From an uncultured cyanobacterium (GTDB taxonomy: Bacteria > Cyanobacteriota > Cyanobacteriia > Cyanobacteriales > FACHB-T130): DNA of 64,000 bases. Shown piece by piece: positions 45,281-54,565 of this stretch (within the stretch, counting starts at the first letter, position 1; the number at the start of each line of letters is the position of its first letter). The translations under genes and the position numbers were made by a program. Under the pieces are notes generated by a model. The model was not told the DNA's origin, searched no databases, and was given only the letters and a program-made list of their open reading frames with translations. The DNA lies in the NCBI GenBank assembly GCA_936920195.1, contig CAKZHE010000252.1, forward strand, positions 17,239-81,238. Reading direction: 5' to 3'.

Positions 45281-45310
45281 AAGTTTGTAGTTGGGCTTCA
45301 GCCCTCCAGA
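45281..45310. repeat. Single arm of the GTTGGGCTTCAGCCC repeat family
   Basis: AAGTTTGTAGTTGGGCTTCA followed by GCCCTCC matches the left arm of the palindromic repeats at 34663 and 51025. Confidence 0.7.
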
Positions 45311-45347
45311 TTAGGAAGGGAAAATAAATAAGATGATGAATTTAGCA

Positions 45348-46265
45348 TTACCAAGAAATCCTAATTGGTAAAAGATTATGCAGCCAACTTAACTGCTGAC
45401 CAAAAAAACGATCGCGACTACTGTAAAAACGGTCTAACTCTTTTTCCACCAGCGAGCGGCTATTATACAAATTAGCCAAAATCGCTTTTCCCGATTGGGA
45501 CATTTCTAGATAGCGAATGCCCTGTTTCAAATAGAGTGAAACTCCTTTCCAGTAGAATTTGGGATAACCTGCCCGGAGATCTTTGGGATTGCTATAGCCT
45601 AAAGCTTTATTGCTACCGATTTCTTCAAACTCGCGAAACAAAGAAGGTAACTTAGTGAGATAATCAGGATCGGCTAATTGACCAATTAAATCGGCGGCTC
45701 TAGTTAATCCGGGAAAATTAGAAATATCTTGGTGGAGAGCGGTTTTGGGAACGGGAAATCGAGTTAATTCAATGTTAAGTTGTACCGCATCGACATTGAT
45801 GTAGGGGTGATTGCTGAAGTTTTCGGCTACAAATATCTTGCTGCGATCGACATGATAAGGGGTTAAACTAGCACCAGTAGATTCCGGTAAAAGTGTGACT
45901 CTACCGCTATCAACTCCAGTTACAAAACTATACTCTTCTGGTCGATCTTCGCGACAGATGCCTTTGAGATAACCAATGTCATGGCAAAGTAGAGACACAA
46001 TAAAGTTGAGCCATTCTTGGGGAGCAATTGGTTCATCGCAAAGGTGTTTGCCATAGAGAATTTCTTGCCCGACTAGCACTACCTGAACAGTATGTTCTAG
46101 GTTGTGGTAAGCATTATCGCCACAGGCGACTGCTTCTAGAGTCAGGGTGGCGATGGGAGCGATCGCTTCAGCATACTCTAAATAGCGATCGCCATAAATA
46201 TGCTGGTACTCAGATCGCAAATAATTAATGCAAAGGTCGATTAATCTAGTTTGAGAGAGTGGCAT
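45348..46265 (-). CDS. HD-domain metalloprotein (cyanobacterial Npun_R2479 type)
   Basis: The protein has 305 residues from the ATG at 46265; a TTG 24 bp upstream is the alternative. The HD-domain motif is visible as AYHNLEHTVQV and LLCHDIGYLKG, supplying metal ligands His, His-Asp. A helical C-terminal half (RAADLIGQLADPDYLTKLP) follows. It is probably a phosphohydrolase, perhaps on cyclic nucleotides as in PDEase HD proteins, but the substrate is unknown. No neighbour suggests a pathway. Confidence 0.75.
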   Translation of the reverse strand: MPLSQTRLIDLCINYLRSEYQHIYGDRYLEYAEAIAPIATLTLEAVACGDNAYHNLEHTVQVVLVGQEILYGKHLCDEPIAPQEWLNFIVSLLCHDIGYLKGICREDRPEEYSFVTGVDSGRVTLLPESTGASLTPYHVDRSKIFVAENFSNHPYINVDAVQLNIELTRFPVPKTALHQDISNFPGLTRAADLIGQLADPDYLTKLPSLFREFEEIGSNKALGYSNPKDLRAGYPKFYWKGVSLYLKQGIRYLEMSQSGKAILANLYNSRSLVEKELDRFYSSRDRFFGQQLSWLHNLLPIRISW

Positions 46266-46547
46266 GGCACTAAAATGTCTATTTATCAACTTCCAAGAGT
46301 AACTAATTCCAAATTGATAACACCATCTTCATCTATTCTTAATACATTTGGTTGCGCCCTGCCAATTACTATAATTCTAATTAAACATTTAAGATAAGTC
46401 AAGGGCGATCGCTGTCAAAATTGCCAAAAAACAATAAATGCTCCTGCTGATAGAGTTCTTGAATATTATTAAAATTCTATAATCGATGATATCTTGCCAG
46501 CTAGAGCTAGATATTTACCATCTTTTTAAACTTAGAGGCAACAAACT

Positions 46548-46829
46548 ATGGTAGCGTTACTCAGCAAAGCCGAAATTGAATCCCATGCCAGTCATTTAGA
46601 AGGGTGGACGGTGGAGGGAAAGGAACTACAGATTACCAAAACCTTTAAAGATTTTATCGAAGCGATCGCTTTTGTCAACCGCCTAGTTGCCCCAGCCGAA
46701 GCCGCCGCCCACCATCCCGACATTGCTATTTCTTACAATCGAGTCACAATTTCGCTAACAACTCACGATGCTGGCGGCTTAACTGTCCAAGACTTTGAAT
46801 TAGCCAAGATAATTTCCCAACTATCTTAA
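46548..46829 (+). CDS. phhB: Pterin-4a-carbinolamine dehydratase
   Basis: The 93-residue protein carries the family signature EAAAHHPDIAISYNRV (two catalytic His near 55-56) and LTTHDAGGLTVQDFELA. It dehydrates 4a-hydroxytetrahydrobiopterin. In organisms without phenylalanine hydroxylase the role is uncertain and may relate to molybdopterin or carboxysome-related paralogs; this short single-domain form is the classical one. AGAGGCAACAA precedes the start. Confidence 0.92.
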   Translation: MVALLSKAEIESHASHLEGWTVEGKELQITKTFKDFIEAIAFVNRLVAPAEAAAHHPDIAISYNRVTISLTTHDAGGLTVQDFELAKIISQLS

Positions 46830-46931
46830 AAATTCCCCAATTCCTGGTTCCTAGGCAGAGCCTAGGAACCAGTTTAAATGATTTAGGAATGAAAAATAAA
46901 TAAAATGACTAATTGCAGCACTGGCAATACA

Positions 46932-47015
46932 CGTAGGTTGGGTTGAAACGACAGTGGAAACCCAACATTTATCAGTGGTTTGTTGGGTTTTGCTGTCGCG
47001 CCACCCAACCTACGA
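46932..47015. repeat. Inverted repeat CGTAGGTTGGGT ... ACCCAACCTACG
   Basis: The outer arms CGTAGGTTGGGT and ACCCAACCTACG are exact complements, with inner pairs such as AAACCCAAC and GTTGGGTTT. The length is about 84 bp. A relative is found near 35531. It lies between convergent phhB and tldE. Confidence 0.85.
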
Positions 47016-47058
47016 TTATAATCAAGTTATTGATTTTTCATTCCTTAGATTATATTTC

Positions 47059-48399
47059 CTATTCTCCAGTAATAGAAAGTTCATCTACCCAAATCCGGGG
47101 ACAAACTCCCCCCGGAGTTAATTCTGGTTCTTTCTCCACATAAATGATTGATTTCAGCAATTCTAAAAAGTCTCCGGCAACCGTAGCCGATTCAATGCTA
47201 GTTTTCACTCCTTGATTTACAATCCAACCGTCAAACGGTAAAGAGAAAGAACCTTGTAAGGCTTTCACTCCGGCGTGTAAGGCTTGTAAATCATCAATCA
47301 GAATGACATTTTCTGCCGTATCCAGACTATATTCTTGCTCTGCTGCCGCACCCGGAAAAACGTGATAAAAATTGGAGCTAACTGTGACTTTAGCACCAAT
47401 ATTTGCATGACCTGTGGGTTGAGCATTCATTCTTTTGGCTGTACCAGCACTATGAATAAAGTTGCTCAAAACGCCATTGGAAATTATCTCTACCCGACGG
47501 GTGGGCGTACCTTCACCGTCAAAGGTTTCGGCAGAAACGTTATGAGGATGCAGGGCATCGTCAGAGAAGGAAAGTAGCGGCGAGGCAATTTGCGTTCCCA
47601 AGGATTCGGGAGTAGACAGACTTTGTTTGTCTAGAATATTCTGGGCGTTGAAGACATTAGAAAAAGCCCCCAATAAACTGAGAAAAGCTTCTGGCGAAAA
47701 TACTACCCGATACTTCCCCGTGGGAATCTTTTGGTAATTTAAGTGACTGATGGTTTTTTCCGCCGCTTCTTTTAAGCAAGCTGGTAAATCCAAGTTTTCT
47801 AAACTGCGATTAATTCTAAATGCGCCACCCATCCGGGGTTTCTTGCCCTCTTCTTCAGCTTTGCTGTAGAGATAAACGGAGGCATAGGAACGAGCTTCTG
47901 TCCGCAATGCCCCATCGCTATTGAGATAAAATCGGTCAATATCTTTTTGCGATAAACCATTGTAAGGGACTCCGGCGATCGCGGGATGAGCCGCCAGCAA
48001 TTCTTTTTCTGCCGCCACCAAGTTTTCAATCAGTCGAGAAACTGGGGCTTGGGGGGCTTTTTCGTTGGGAATATCGGCAACTGGGGCGGTGGATTCGGGA
48101 CTAAAATCAGGGACATTTTCTTTAGCACCAAATAAGCTCGCTTCCCAGGCAGTTTGCAAAGCTAATTTTACTCCATTGAGATCGACATCGGTGGTACTGG
48201 TAATGCCCACCGTATTGTCTTGATTCCAAACCCGCACGGTGACACCAGCCCGATTTGATGCTTTTACTTGTTTTGGTTCACCTTTATCTACTTGAACGCT
48301 CGTTTCATCCACAATGGAACCATAAATGTCATATTTTTTGATTCCCAGTTGGCGAGCGCTTTCTTGAGCGTAATTTGCAATATCGTTAATATTTGCCAC
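47059..48399 (-). CDS. tldE: TldE/PmbA-like subunit of the TldD/E metalloprotease
   Basis: The 446-residue protein (GTG start) has the TldE/PmbA fold (KVTVSSNFYHVFPGAA, TAKRMNAQPTGHANIGAK, SFSLPFDGWIVNQGVKTSIES) without an HExxxH motif, as expected for the non-catalytic partner. It follows tldD on the same strand after a 148-bp gap filled with repeats, so the two form one unit. The heterodimer cleaves unfolded peptides and matures some ribosomal peptides such as microcins; the substrate here is unknown. Confidence 0.9.
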   Translation of the reverse strand: MANINDIANYAQESARQLGIKKYDIYGSIVDETSVQVDKGEPKQVKASNRAGVTVRVWNQDNTVGITSTTDVDLNGVKLALQTAWEASLFGAKENVPDFSPESTAPVADIPNEKAPQAPVSRLIENLVAAEKELLAAHPAIAGVPYNGLSQKDIDRFYLNSDGALRTEARSYASVYLYSKAEEEGKKPRMGGAFRINRSLENLDLPACLKEAAEKTISHLNYQKIPTGKYRVVFSPEAFLSLLGAFSNVFNAQNILDKQSLSTPESLGTQIASPLLSFSDDALHPHNVSAETFDGEGTPTRRVEIISNGVLSNFIHSAGTAKRMNAQPTGHANIGAKVTVSSNFYHVFPGAAAEQEYSLDTAENVILIDDLQALHAGVKALQGSFSLPFDGWIVNQGVKTSIESATVAGDFLELLKSIIYVEKEPELTPGGVCPRIWVDELSITGE

Positions 48400-48450
48400 G
48401 ATGATTCCTTGGTTTACAATCTTGGATGAAGTCGAAAGTCGATCAAAAAG

Positions 48451-48545
48451 GTTTGTAGTTGGGCTTTAGCCCTCCGGATTAGCGTAACGCACCGTTAACT
48501 GGTATGCGGTGCGTTACGCTGCCGCTAACGCACCCTACTACTACT
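48451..48545. repeat. Composite repeat between tldD and tldE
   Basis: GTTTGTAGTTGGGCTTTAGC (from 48451) is the GGGCTTTAGCCC arm. It is followed by TTAGCGTAACGCACCGTTAA and GCGGTGCGTTACGCTGCCGC, then CTAACGCACCCTACTACTAC. The second part is an inverted repeat (GCGTAACGCACCG / CGGTGCGTTACGC) also seen near 35570 and as a fragment at 23938-23950. Confidence 0.8.
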
Positions 48546-48547
48546 GA

Positions 48548-50032
48548 TTAACGTCCGCCAACGGTGATGGAATCAACTTTGATATGGGGTTGTCCAACGG
48601 TGGTGTAAATGCTGCCACTAATCGAGCCGCAGAAGCCAGCAGCTAAACCTAAATCTTGGGAACACATGGAAATTTTGTTCATAATTTCTTGGGCTTCCCC
48701 AATTAGAATTGCACCTTTTAAGGGTTTGGTGATTTTGCCATTTTCAATCAAATAGGCTTCATCTACACCAAAGTTAAATTGTCCGGTAGCTCCCACACTG
48801 CCGCCACCCATCTTTTTGCAATAAATACCTTTTTCAATGGAGGCAAATAAGTCTTCGTTGGTATATTCGCCGGGAGCAATGTAAGTGTTTCTCATCCGAC
48901 TAGCAGCGGCGTAAGTGTAGTTTTGCCGCCTACCGCTGCCTGTTCTGGGATGTCCTGTCCGCAGGGAACCAGATCTATCAGCCAAGAAGTTTTTCAACAC
49001 GCCTTTTTCAATTAATAGGGTTCTTTGGGCAGGCATTCCTTCATCATCCATATCAATCGTCCCAAAGGCATTTTCAGATAATCCTTCATCCCAGGCAGTT
49101 AAACTTTCATGGGCAATTTTTTCCCCTTTTTTATCGGCAAAGGGAGAAGTTTCTCGTTCGATTTGGGTAGTTTCTAATAAGTGTCCGCAGGCTTCATGGA
49201 AGATGACCCCACCAAATTGATTGGCCATAATAATCGGGTAAGTGCCTGATTCGACGTAATCAGCATAAAGCATCTTTCCCGCAGACTCGGCAATGGCTTC
49301 GGCAGCCGATTCATATTGCCAGTTTCGCAGAAAATTGGGGTCGCTGGTACTGCCAGCACGTTCGGCAATGGAAGAACGATTAGCGCCATCGGCACAAAGT
49401 AGGTTATAGCCGACGGATTGGGTTAAGCGAATATCTCTGGCAAAAGTGCCATCGCTGGAGGCTACTAAAACTTCTTGCCAATCCCGAAAATAGGTAGCGC
49501 GACGAGATTGGGTATGAGTAGCTTTTTGTTGTAATTTGGCGTTGGCACTGAGTAAGATTTCGCCCATTTCCCGCATGGAACTGCATTCGGAGAGCCAAAT
49601 ATCTTTGCCTTTTTTGGTGGCGTAGTCTCGCAGGAGTTCCAGGTTGATTTCTGGGATGTAGGCGTTGGGAGTAGGTAGTGCCAATCCTAAAATGGCAAGT
49701 CCTTTTTCTAAGGCGGCTTTTAATCCGGTAAATGTCAAGTCGTTGGTGCTGACATAGCAATCGCCTTTGCCGCGAAATACCCGCACGCCTGCCCCGGTGG
49801 AGAGTTTGGGGGAAATGCTAGTAATGGTATCGTCTTCGGCTAGGCAGCTAATGTAGTTGTTCCGTTCTAGGAAAAATTCAATGAAGTCAGCGCCAGCGGC
49901 TCTCCCCAATCCGAGCAAGGTAGATAGGGGGGCTTCCCAAGTTTCGTCAAAGCGATCGCTAGTGGAAGTATATTTGAGGCTGGGCAGTTGTTTGGAGATG
50001 AGGAGGGTGCTGGGTTGGATGGATAGGGTCAT
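48548..50032 (-). CDS. tldD: TldD, catalytic metalloprotease subunit
   Basis: The 494-residue protein has the zinc site HEACGHLLE in the second half (HExxxH, near 285) and later TGAxGQFNFG and [14 protein letters not shown], with the Cys that completes the metal site in the family. N-terminal TldD segments ([28 protein letters not shown]) are intact. The start is the ATG at 50032. It pairs with tldE downstream. Confidence 0.93.
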   Translation of the reverse strand: MTLSIQPSTLLISKQLPSLKYTSTSDRFDETWEAPLSTLLGLGRAAGADFIEFFLERNNYISCLAEDDTITSISPKLSTGAGVRVFRGKGDCYVSTNDLTFTGLKAALEKGLAILGLALPTPNAYIPEINLELLRDYATKKGKDIWLSECSSMREMGEILLSANAKLQQKATHTQSRRATYFRDWQEVLVASSDGTFARDIRLTQSVGYNLLCADGANRSSIAERAGSTSDPNFLRNWQYESAAEAIAESAGKMLYADYVESGTYPIIMANQFGGVIFHEACGHLLETTQIERETSPFADKKGEKIAHESLTAWDEGLSENAFGTIDMDDEGMPAQRTLLIEKGVLKNFLADRSGSLRTGHPRTGSGRRQNYTYAAASRMRNTYIAPGEYTNEDLFASIEKGIYCKKMGGGSVGATGQFNFGVDEAYLIENGKITKPLKGAILIGEAQEIMNKISMCSQDLGLAAGFCGSISGSIYTTVGQPHIKVDSITVGGR

Positions 50033-50089
50033 CGGCTAGTTCCTGGCTGAGATATCACTATTATGATATTTTTTGAGAGCGATCGCCTT

Positions 50090-50947
50090 TCAATCCAACT
50101 CATCCCAGTTAATGCCTAACGCGGCTAGCTGTTCGGGAGAGAGGGATTTTAACTTTGCGGCTAAGGATTGTCGCTTTTGTCGTTCTCTTTCTGCCTCGGC
50201 AGTGGCAAATTCAGTATCTGTCAGCAACCAATTTCCCGTAGCATCATACCACCGCAACCATTGACGGTTAATCCCATCAAACTCCCCTTGCCAAACTCCC
50301 AAACCCACGGAAAGTTCTGGAATCCAAAACCGAGTCGCATCAGCTTCTAGAGTTTGTTCGCGGTAACGTCCACCATCGAGTTTAAATCCGCGCAGGCGAT
50401 CGCTATACCGACTAAATACGGCATAATAAGGTACTCGCAAGATTCGTTCGTAAACATCCCATTTTCTTGGCGGTGTTTCTTTCGTTATTTGTCCGTTACT
50501 CTCTGAAGTTGTTTCTGGTTCAGAATCATTTCCCTCTTCTGCTGGTGCTAACTCTCCCAAGTCTTCTTTTTCCGTTCCCGGTGAAAGTAGTTCCACGATT
50601 AAAAAGGGATTTATCCCTTCTTGCCAAACTACATAACTAGAACGCAAGTCAGTTTCTTGATATAAGCGGGGGACATCCAAGGCGAGAAACCAGTCAGGAC
50701 GCTTATGCCAGAGGGGATGATGGACATCATAGTATAGGTTGAGATCGTAGCCGATAAAGAGGCGATCGCGCGGGTAATCGTTTAAATGAAGTGTGCGCGA
50801 GAGCAACTGAGGTTGCAAACCATGAAACTCGTCAGGCAAACCTGGTTCCTCCGGATTTTCACTAGGCAAATCGTACATTGTCGGCAATGTTTCTTTTGCT
50901 GGCAGGGGTGGCTCGGTTTGGGGAATAGCTGAACGCTGGAGCAGCAT
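50090..50947 (-). CDS. Uma2-family (DUF820) PD-(D/E)XK protein
   Basis: The protein has 285 residues from the ATG at 50947; the longer TTG frame is A/T-rich and not conserved. The Uma2 pattern is RLFIGYDLNLYYDVHHPLW, KRPDWFLALDV (D of the site) and PFLIVELLSPGTEKED (E), followed by WDVYERILRVPYYAVF. These proteins are strongly expanded in cyanobacteria, have a predicted nuclease fold and no settled function. The C-terminal charged helix ends QLAALGINWDELD. A paralog lies at 55346-56224. Confidence 0.88.
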   Translation of the reverse strand: MLLQRSAIPQTEPPLPAKETLPTMYDLPSENPEEPGLPDEFHGLQPQLLSRTLHLNDYPRDRLFIGYDLNLYYDVHHPLWHKRPDWFLALDVPRLYQETDLRSSYVVWQEGINPFLIVELLSPGTEKEDLGELAPAEEGNDSEPETTSESNGQITKETPPRKWDVYERILRVPYYAVFSRYSDRLRGFKLDGGRYREQTLEADATRFWIPELSVGLGVWQGEFDGINRQWLRWYDATGNWLLTDTEFATAEAERERQKRQSLAAKLKSLSPEQLAALGINWDELD

Positions 50948-51024
50948 AGCGATTACCAAAGATGGAATTATTACAGAGAGGAGATTATAGTAGGCGGTTA
51001 TAATTAAAGTAAAAAACAAAAGGA

Positions 51025-51084
51025 CGTTTGTAGTTGGGCTTCAGCCCGAATCCGGAGGGCTGAAGCCCAACTACGAACTTTGGC
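51025..51084. repeat. Full palindromic repeat GTTGGGCTTCAGCCC / GGGCTGAAGCCCAAC
   Basis: CGTTTGTAGTTGGGCTTCAG at the left is mirrored by GGGCTGAAGCCCAACTACGA at the right with a short CGAATCCGGA centre. It is the most complete copy of the family in this window. Confidence 0.88.
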
Positions 51085-51241
51085 TTATAGTCTTTTATTT
51101 ATGACCACCTACTTACTTGAATTATAGGCGATCGCCTTTCACTTGCAAAAGGCTTGCATTCCAGTTATCGCAATTAACTCGCCATATTTTTGGCTAAAGA
51201 CTTGCCAAGAGGATGATTGGTGAAAAGCAAGAGCAATAATA

Positions 51242-51820
51242 TTATTCTAGCTGTTGTTCGCGCAACTTTAGGGCATGAAAAATGCTTAAAACATCGTGCT
51301 GCCAAGTTGGTAAAATCAGGGTCATGGCAATCTCTTCGGCGCTGTGAAGAATGCAGACAATAATTGATAACCATAGGGTAATACCGCCGTAATTAAATCC
51401 AAATAAAGCCACTGTAGCCACAAATAAAGTTATTCCCCAAAATTTAGCCGAGTAGGTGTGATAGCTGGCAGGTTTACCATATTTGACTAAATTGACTACC
51501 CACCAGAGTAGTTGAGCCGAAACTCCTGCCAATAAAGGAATTTGAAAAGCCATTAAAATCTCTGGATGGGTGAGCCAAGCACTAGCTGCGACGCAAATAT
51601 AAAGGCAGACATCTGCCCAACTATCAGCTTGACGCAATTGGGCGGTGCTGATACCCAAACGACGGGCAATAATGCCATCAAAAATGTCTGACAGAAAAGC
51701 GACGACAAAGGCAATCACAAACCAAATACTGGTTTTACCATCCCAGGAATCCCAGAGAAGGAAGGGACCAATTAAAAATCGCAGAATGACTAAGGCACTG
51801 GGAATAAAATTGAGATTCAT
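51242..51820 (-). CDS. CDP-alcohol phosphatidyltransferase family membrane protein
   Basis: The 192-residue protein has five or six membrane segments. The family motif is visible near 46-68: DIFDGIIARRLG, then QADSWAD (D-x2-DG-x2-AR ... D-x3-D). The usual Gly before the third Asp is replaced by Leu-Arg, a mild deviation. Members condense a CDP-linked donor with an alcohol to make phospholipids such as phosphatidylglycerol phosphate. The substrate is not evident. Confidence 0.78.
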   Translation of the reverse strand: MNLNFIPSALVILRFLIGPFLLWDSWDGKTSIWFVIAFVVAFLSDIFDGIIARRLGISTAQLRQADSWADVCLYICVAASAWLTHPEILMAFQIPLLAGVSAQLLWWVVNLVKYGKPASYHTYSAKFWGITLFVATVALFGFNYGGITLWLSIIVCILHSAEEIAMTLILPTWQHDVLSIFHALKLREQQLE

Positions 51821-51898
51821 GGTTTTTTCCTCTGGGTGGCATTTTTGGGGTCTGGAAGCGATAAAGTAGACATAGCGCGTCTCAATAAATCGAATAAT

Positions 51899-51931
51899 TT
51901 TTGTAGGGGCAATCCCCCCGTGGTTGCCCCA
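51899..51931. repeat. Partial MITE-family palindrome ahead of cas6
   Basis: TTTGTAGGGGCAATCCCCCC and GTGGTTGCCCC match the interior of the 91-bp MITE at 32267-32357. The terminal inverted repeats are missing. It ends 10 bp before the cas6 start codon. Confidence 0.75.
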
Positions 51932-51940
51932 ATACGACTT

Positions 51941-52798
51941 ATGCCCTATAGTTTGGTATTGAATTTGGTGTCGCTGTCACCCATCCCAGTCCAGTATTTG
52001 CAAGGACGACATCTCCATGCGCTATTCTTTAATTTGGTGAGTTTTGTAGATCGAGAATTAGGCGATCGCTTGCACGATCAAAAAGTTGATAAAGCCTTTA
52101 CTCTCAGTCCTCTCCAGATTAGCAGACAACCAAAGGCTCATCGTTCCCGCGATCTCTATTTACAGTGGGAACACCAGGAAACTATTCCGGCGGGTACGCC
52201 TTGCTGGTGGCGGATATCCCTGTTAGATGATACTTTATTTGGACATTTGACCAAACTGTGGTTGACGCTCAATCCCAAACAACCGTGGCATTTAGGTCCT
52301 GGTGAGTTGCAGATTACCAGTATCCAAGGCACACCGCAAGCCGATCGACCTTGGGCAAACTTTAGCACCTATGAACAAATTTATCAGCAGGCATCGGAAA
52401 GCGATCGCCTCATTTCTTTAGCTTTTTGCACTCCGGTAACTTTTCGGCAAGGCAAGTATGATTCGGCGCTGCCAACTAGGGAATGCGTTTTTAATAGTTT
52501 GCTCAGTCGTTGGCACAAGTATAGTCAAATCGAGTTATTACCAGATTTATTTGAAGCGGTTTTTCCCAGCTTTTTTGATTTGCGAACCCAAATCGTCACC
52601 GACAAGCGCAGCAAGTTAATTGGCTGTATTGGCAGCATCAGCTATCAAGTTTTGGGCAATATTGAACCAATCAGAATCAAGCAAATCAATGCTCTGGCTG
52701 ATTTTGCCCTCTACTGCGGCAACGGCAGAAAAACCACGATGGGGATGGGAATGGTGCGACGGTTGGGGGTAAAGGTGGCGGCGAGCGCGGATGGGTAG
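51941..52798 (+). CDS. cas6: Cas6 CRISPR RNA endonuclease
   Basis: The protein has 285 residues from the ATG at 51941 (MPYSLVLNLVSLSPIPVQYL); the upstream extension is rejected as repeat-derived. Two ferredoxin-like halves are suggested, with early His at GRHLHALFF and the C-terminal glycine-rich loop CGNGRKTTMGMGMVR (near 265-279) that binds the repeat. It would cut the hairpin in each repeat of the array 234 bp downstream, leaving an 8-nt ATTGAAAC handle. No Cas1, Cas2 or interference gene is in the window. Confidence 0.92.
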   Translation: MPYSLVLNLVSLSPIPVQYLQGRHLHALFFNLVSFVDRELGDRLHDQKVDKAFTLSPLQISRQPKAHRSRDLYLQWEHQETIPAGTPCWWRISLLDDTLFGHLTKLWLTLNPKQPWHLGPGELQITSIQGTPQADRPWANFSTYEQIYQQASESDRLISLAFCTPVTFRQGKYDSALPTRECVFNSLLSRWHKYSQIELLPDLFEAVFPSFFDLRTQIVTDKRSKLIGCIGSISYQVLGNIEPIRIKQINALADFALYCGNGRKTTMGMGMVRRLGVKVAASADG

Positions 52799-53032
52799 GT
52801 GTAGGCGGGAAAGGCATCAGTTTTGGGGCTGAAATGCTGATCCCATCAGGTTTACAGCGACTATTGGGTTAATATCGATTCGCGCAATCGCTGTAATCCT
52901 TGCCAGGAAAGGATTTGAGGGGAAGTTGAAAATTTGCTCTTGACAAGGCTCGCTCTGAAATGCAATTATGGAAATCGAACCGCGCAAACGCACCTTGAAA
53001 ACTAAATACTGTAAGCTTTTCGAGACTCAGGT
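52799..53032 (+). promoter_or_regulatory. CRISPR leader between cas6 and the array
   Basis: These 234 bp lie directly upstream of the first repeat. A candidate promoter is TTGACA (52940-52945) with AATTAT (52964-52969), which would transcribe the array on the plus strand. Orientation is supported by the repeat ending ATTGAAAC. Confidence 0.5.
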
Positions 53033-54002
53033 CTTGAAATCAACTAAAATCCCTTTCAGGGATTGAAACTTGCCATTGGGTTTATCGCGCCGCCTGTCCC
53101 TACTTGAAATCAACTAAAATCCCTTTCAGGGATTGAAACAAATGAAGTCATTAAAACTGCTGGATCTTCGCAATCTTGAAATCAACTAAAATCCCTTTCA
53201 GGGATTGAAACCAAGTCGCCTATGTACAACTATCAATCCCTTGCACCCACTTGAAATCAACTAAAATCCCTTTCAGGGATTGAAACTGGGCTATCCCTTC
53301 CCCAATAGCCCCCGGCTCCGTCTTGAAATCAACTAAAATCCCTTTCAGGGATTGAAACATCATTATGATGGCACTTTCCCGTGCGTTTATCCTTGAAATC
53401 AACTAAAATCCCTTTCAGGGATTGAAACTAAGCAATATGCCAGACTTACGAACAAAGCCTGGGCTTGAAATCAACTAAAATCCCTTTCAGGGATTGAAAC
53501 ATTTACCTTAATTAAGGAGAAAAATGGCGATAAACTTGAAATCAACTAAAATCCCTTTCAGGGATTGAAACTAAATAATATTCCTTCCCAGGCTCAAAGA
53601 AGTTTTCTTGAAATCAACTAAAATCCCTTTCAGGGATTGAAACTTCCCGACTTAGTGGCGCTAGCAAGGGGAGAGCACTTGAAATCAACTAAAATCCCTT
53701 TCAGGGATTGAAACTGAATTTCACAATCGGTGATTTTGAAAGTTCGATCCTTGAAATCAACTAAAATCCCTTTCAGGGATTGAAACCAAAACCTGCAAAC
53801 TTAACCCTAGGCTTCCGCAACTTGAAATCAACTAAAATCCCTTTCAGGGATTGAAACAGCAGTGCCGAGAGTCATTGCCCACGGGATTTTCGGGCTTGAA
53901 ATCAACTAAAATCCCTTTCAGGGATTGAAACGAGCTAAATATTGGGGATACTTTGGCAAGGTTGGCTTGAAATCAACTAAAATCCCTTTCAGGGATTGAA
54001 AC
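53033..54002 (+). CRISPR. CRISPR array: 14 identical 37-bp repeats, 13 spacers
   Basis: Repeats start at 53033, 53103, 53175, 53250, 53322, 53392, 53464, 53535, 53607, 53678, 53750, 53821, 53895 and 53966. Each begins CTTGAAATCAACTAAAATCC and ends CAGGGATTGAAAC, with a hairpin AATCCCT-TTC-AGGGATT. I see no repeat variants. Spacers are 33 to 38 nt and all differ; by eye none matches elsewhere in this window. The perfect repeats suggest recent maintenance. The associated Cas type is not determinable here; GATTGAAAC ends are common in cyanobacterial type I and III arrays. The repeat differs from the CAST crRNA repeat (GTGGGTTGAAAG), so the two systems are separate. Confidence 0.98.
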
Positions 54003-54022
54003 ATAGCTACCATACTCTGATA

Positions 54023-54409
54023 TTAGAACTGTTCCACAGGGATTTTTACCGACTTATATGGTTGGATGAGAATTTCAGCGGGAATCCCCAGTTCTTGATT
54101 CAATTTCCGAATCATCTCCAATGTCAAGGAATGTTGGCAAGATAAAACCTCAGACACTTTAACCTGACTGCCGAGACATGACTCTAAATCGCGATCTGAC
54201 CATCCACGAATTTCCATATAATAATAAATTGCTTCGATGGGATCGGGGATGGCGATCGCAATGTGTTTATTCTCGTAAGCTTCTACTAAAGTGCTGAGAA
54301 CATCTAAGCGATCGTACTCAGGAGTATTTGGAGCAGCATTAAATAGTAACTCAATTTCTCTAAGTGCTTCCTGATAATCAGTTTCGGTTCTAATTGGGCG
54401 CAATTCCAT
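54023..54409 (-). CDS. HigA-like XRE antitoxin
   Basis: The 128-residue protein has an N-terminal helical dimer region (DYQEALREIELLFNAAPNTPEYDRLDVLSTLVEAYE) and a C-terminal helix-turn-helix (WSDRDLESCLGSQVKVSEVLS, then LTLEMIRKLNQELGIPAEIL). This is the HigA/ImmA-type antitoxin seen widely in cyanobacteria, usually behind a HigB toxin. The 156 bp upstream contain no intact HigB, so the gene looks solitary. It begins 20 bp after the CRISPR array and converges on it. Confidence 0.78.
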   Translation of the reverse strand: MELRPIRTETDYQEALREIELLFNAAPNTPEYDRLDVLSTLVEAYENKHIAIAIPDPIEAIYYYMEIRGWSDRDLESCLGSQVKVSEVLSCQHSLTLEMIRKLNQELGIPAEILIQPYKSVKIPVEQF

Positions 54410-54565
54410 TAGCTTCTATAATAACGCGATCGCATCTTGCTGGCTAGAAGGTAAAGTTTTCAATGTAACAACTATACCTAGAAGCCTTTCCCAATTACCT
54501 AAGTCTGAGCAATTTCACTTAAGGCTTCACCAATGATCAATGCTCACGATAAAAGCAACGCCTTG

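Noticed and set aside
53220..53402. 60-residue open frame on the minus strand inside the CRISPR array
   Set aside because: It is translated repeat sequence (FQSLKGILVDF recurs) and not a gene.
53033..54002. The 13-spacer array as the missing array of the CAST
   Set aside because: It lies 36 kb away, its repeat differs from the V-K repeat (no GTGGGTTGAAAG end), and it is associated with Cas6, which V-K systems do not use.
54410..54565. A HigB toxin gene expected next to the HigA-like gene
   Set aside because: All frames are interrupted and no HigB motif is visible; only short tail-like fragments remain.
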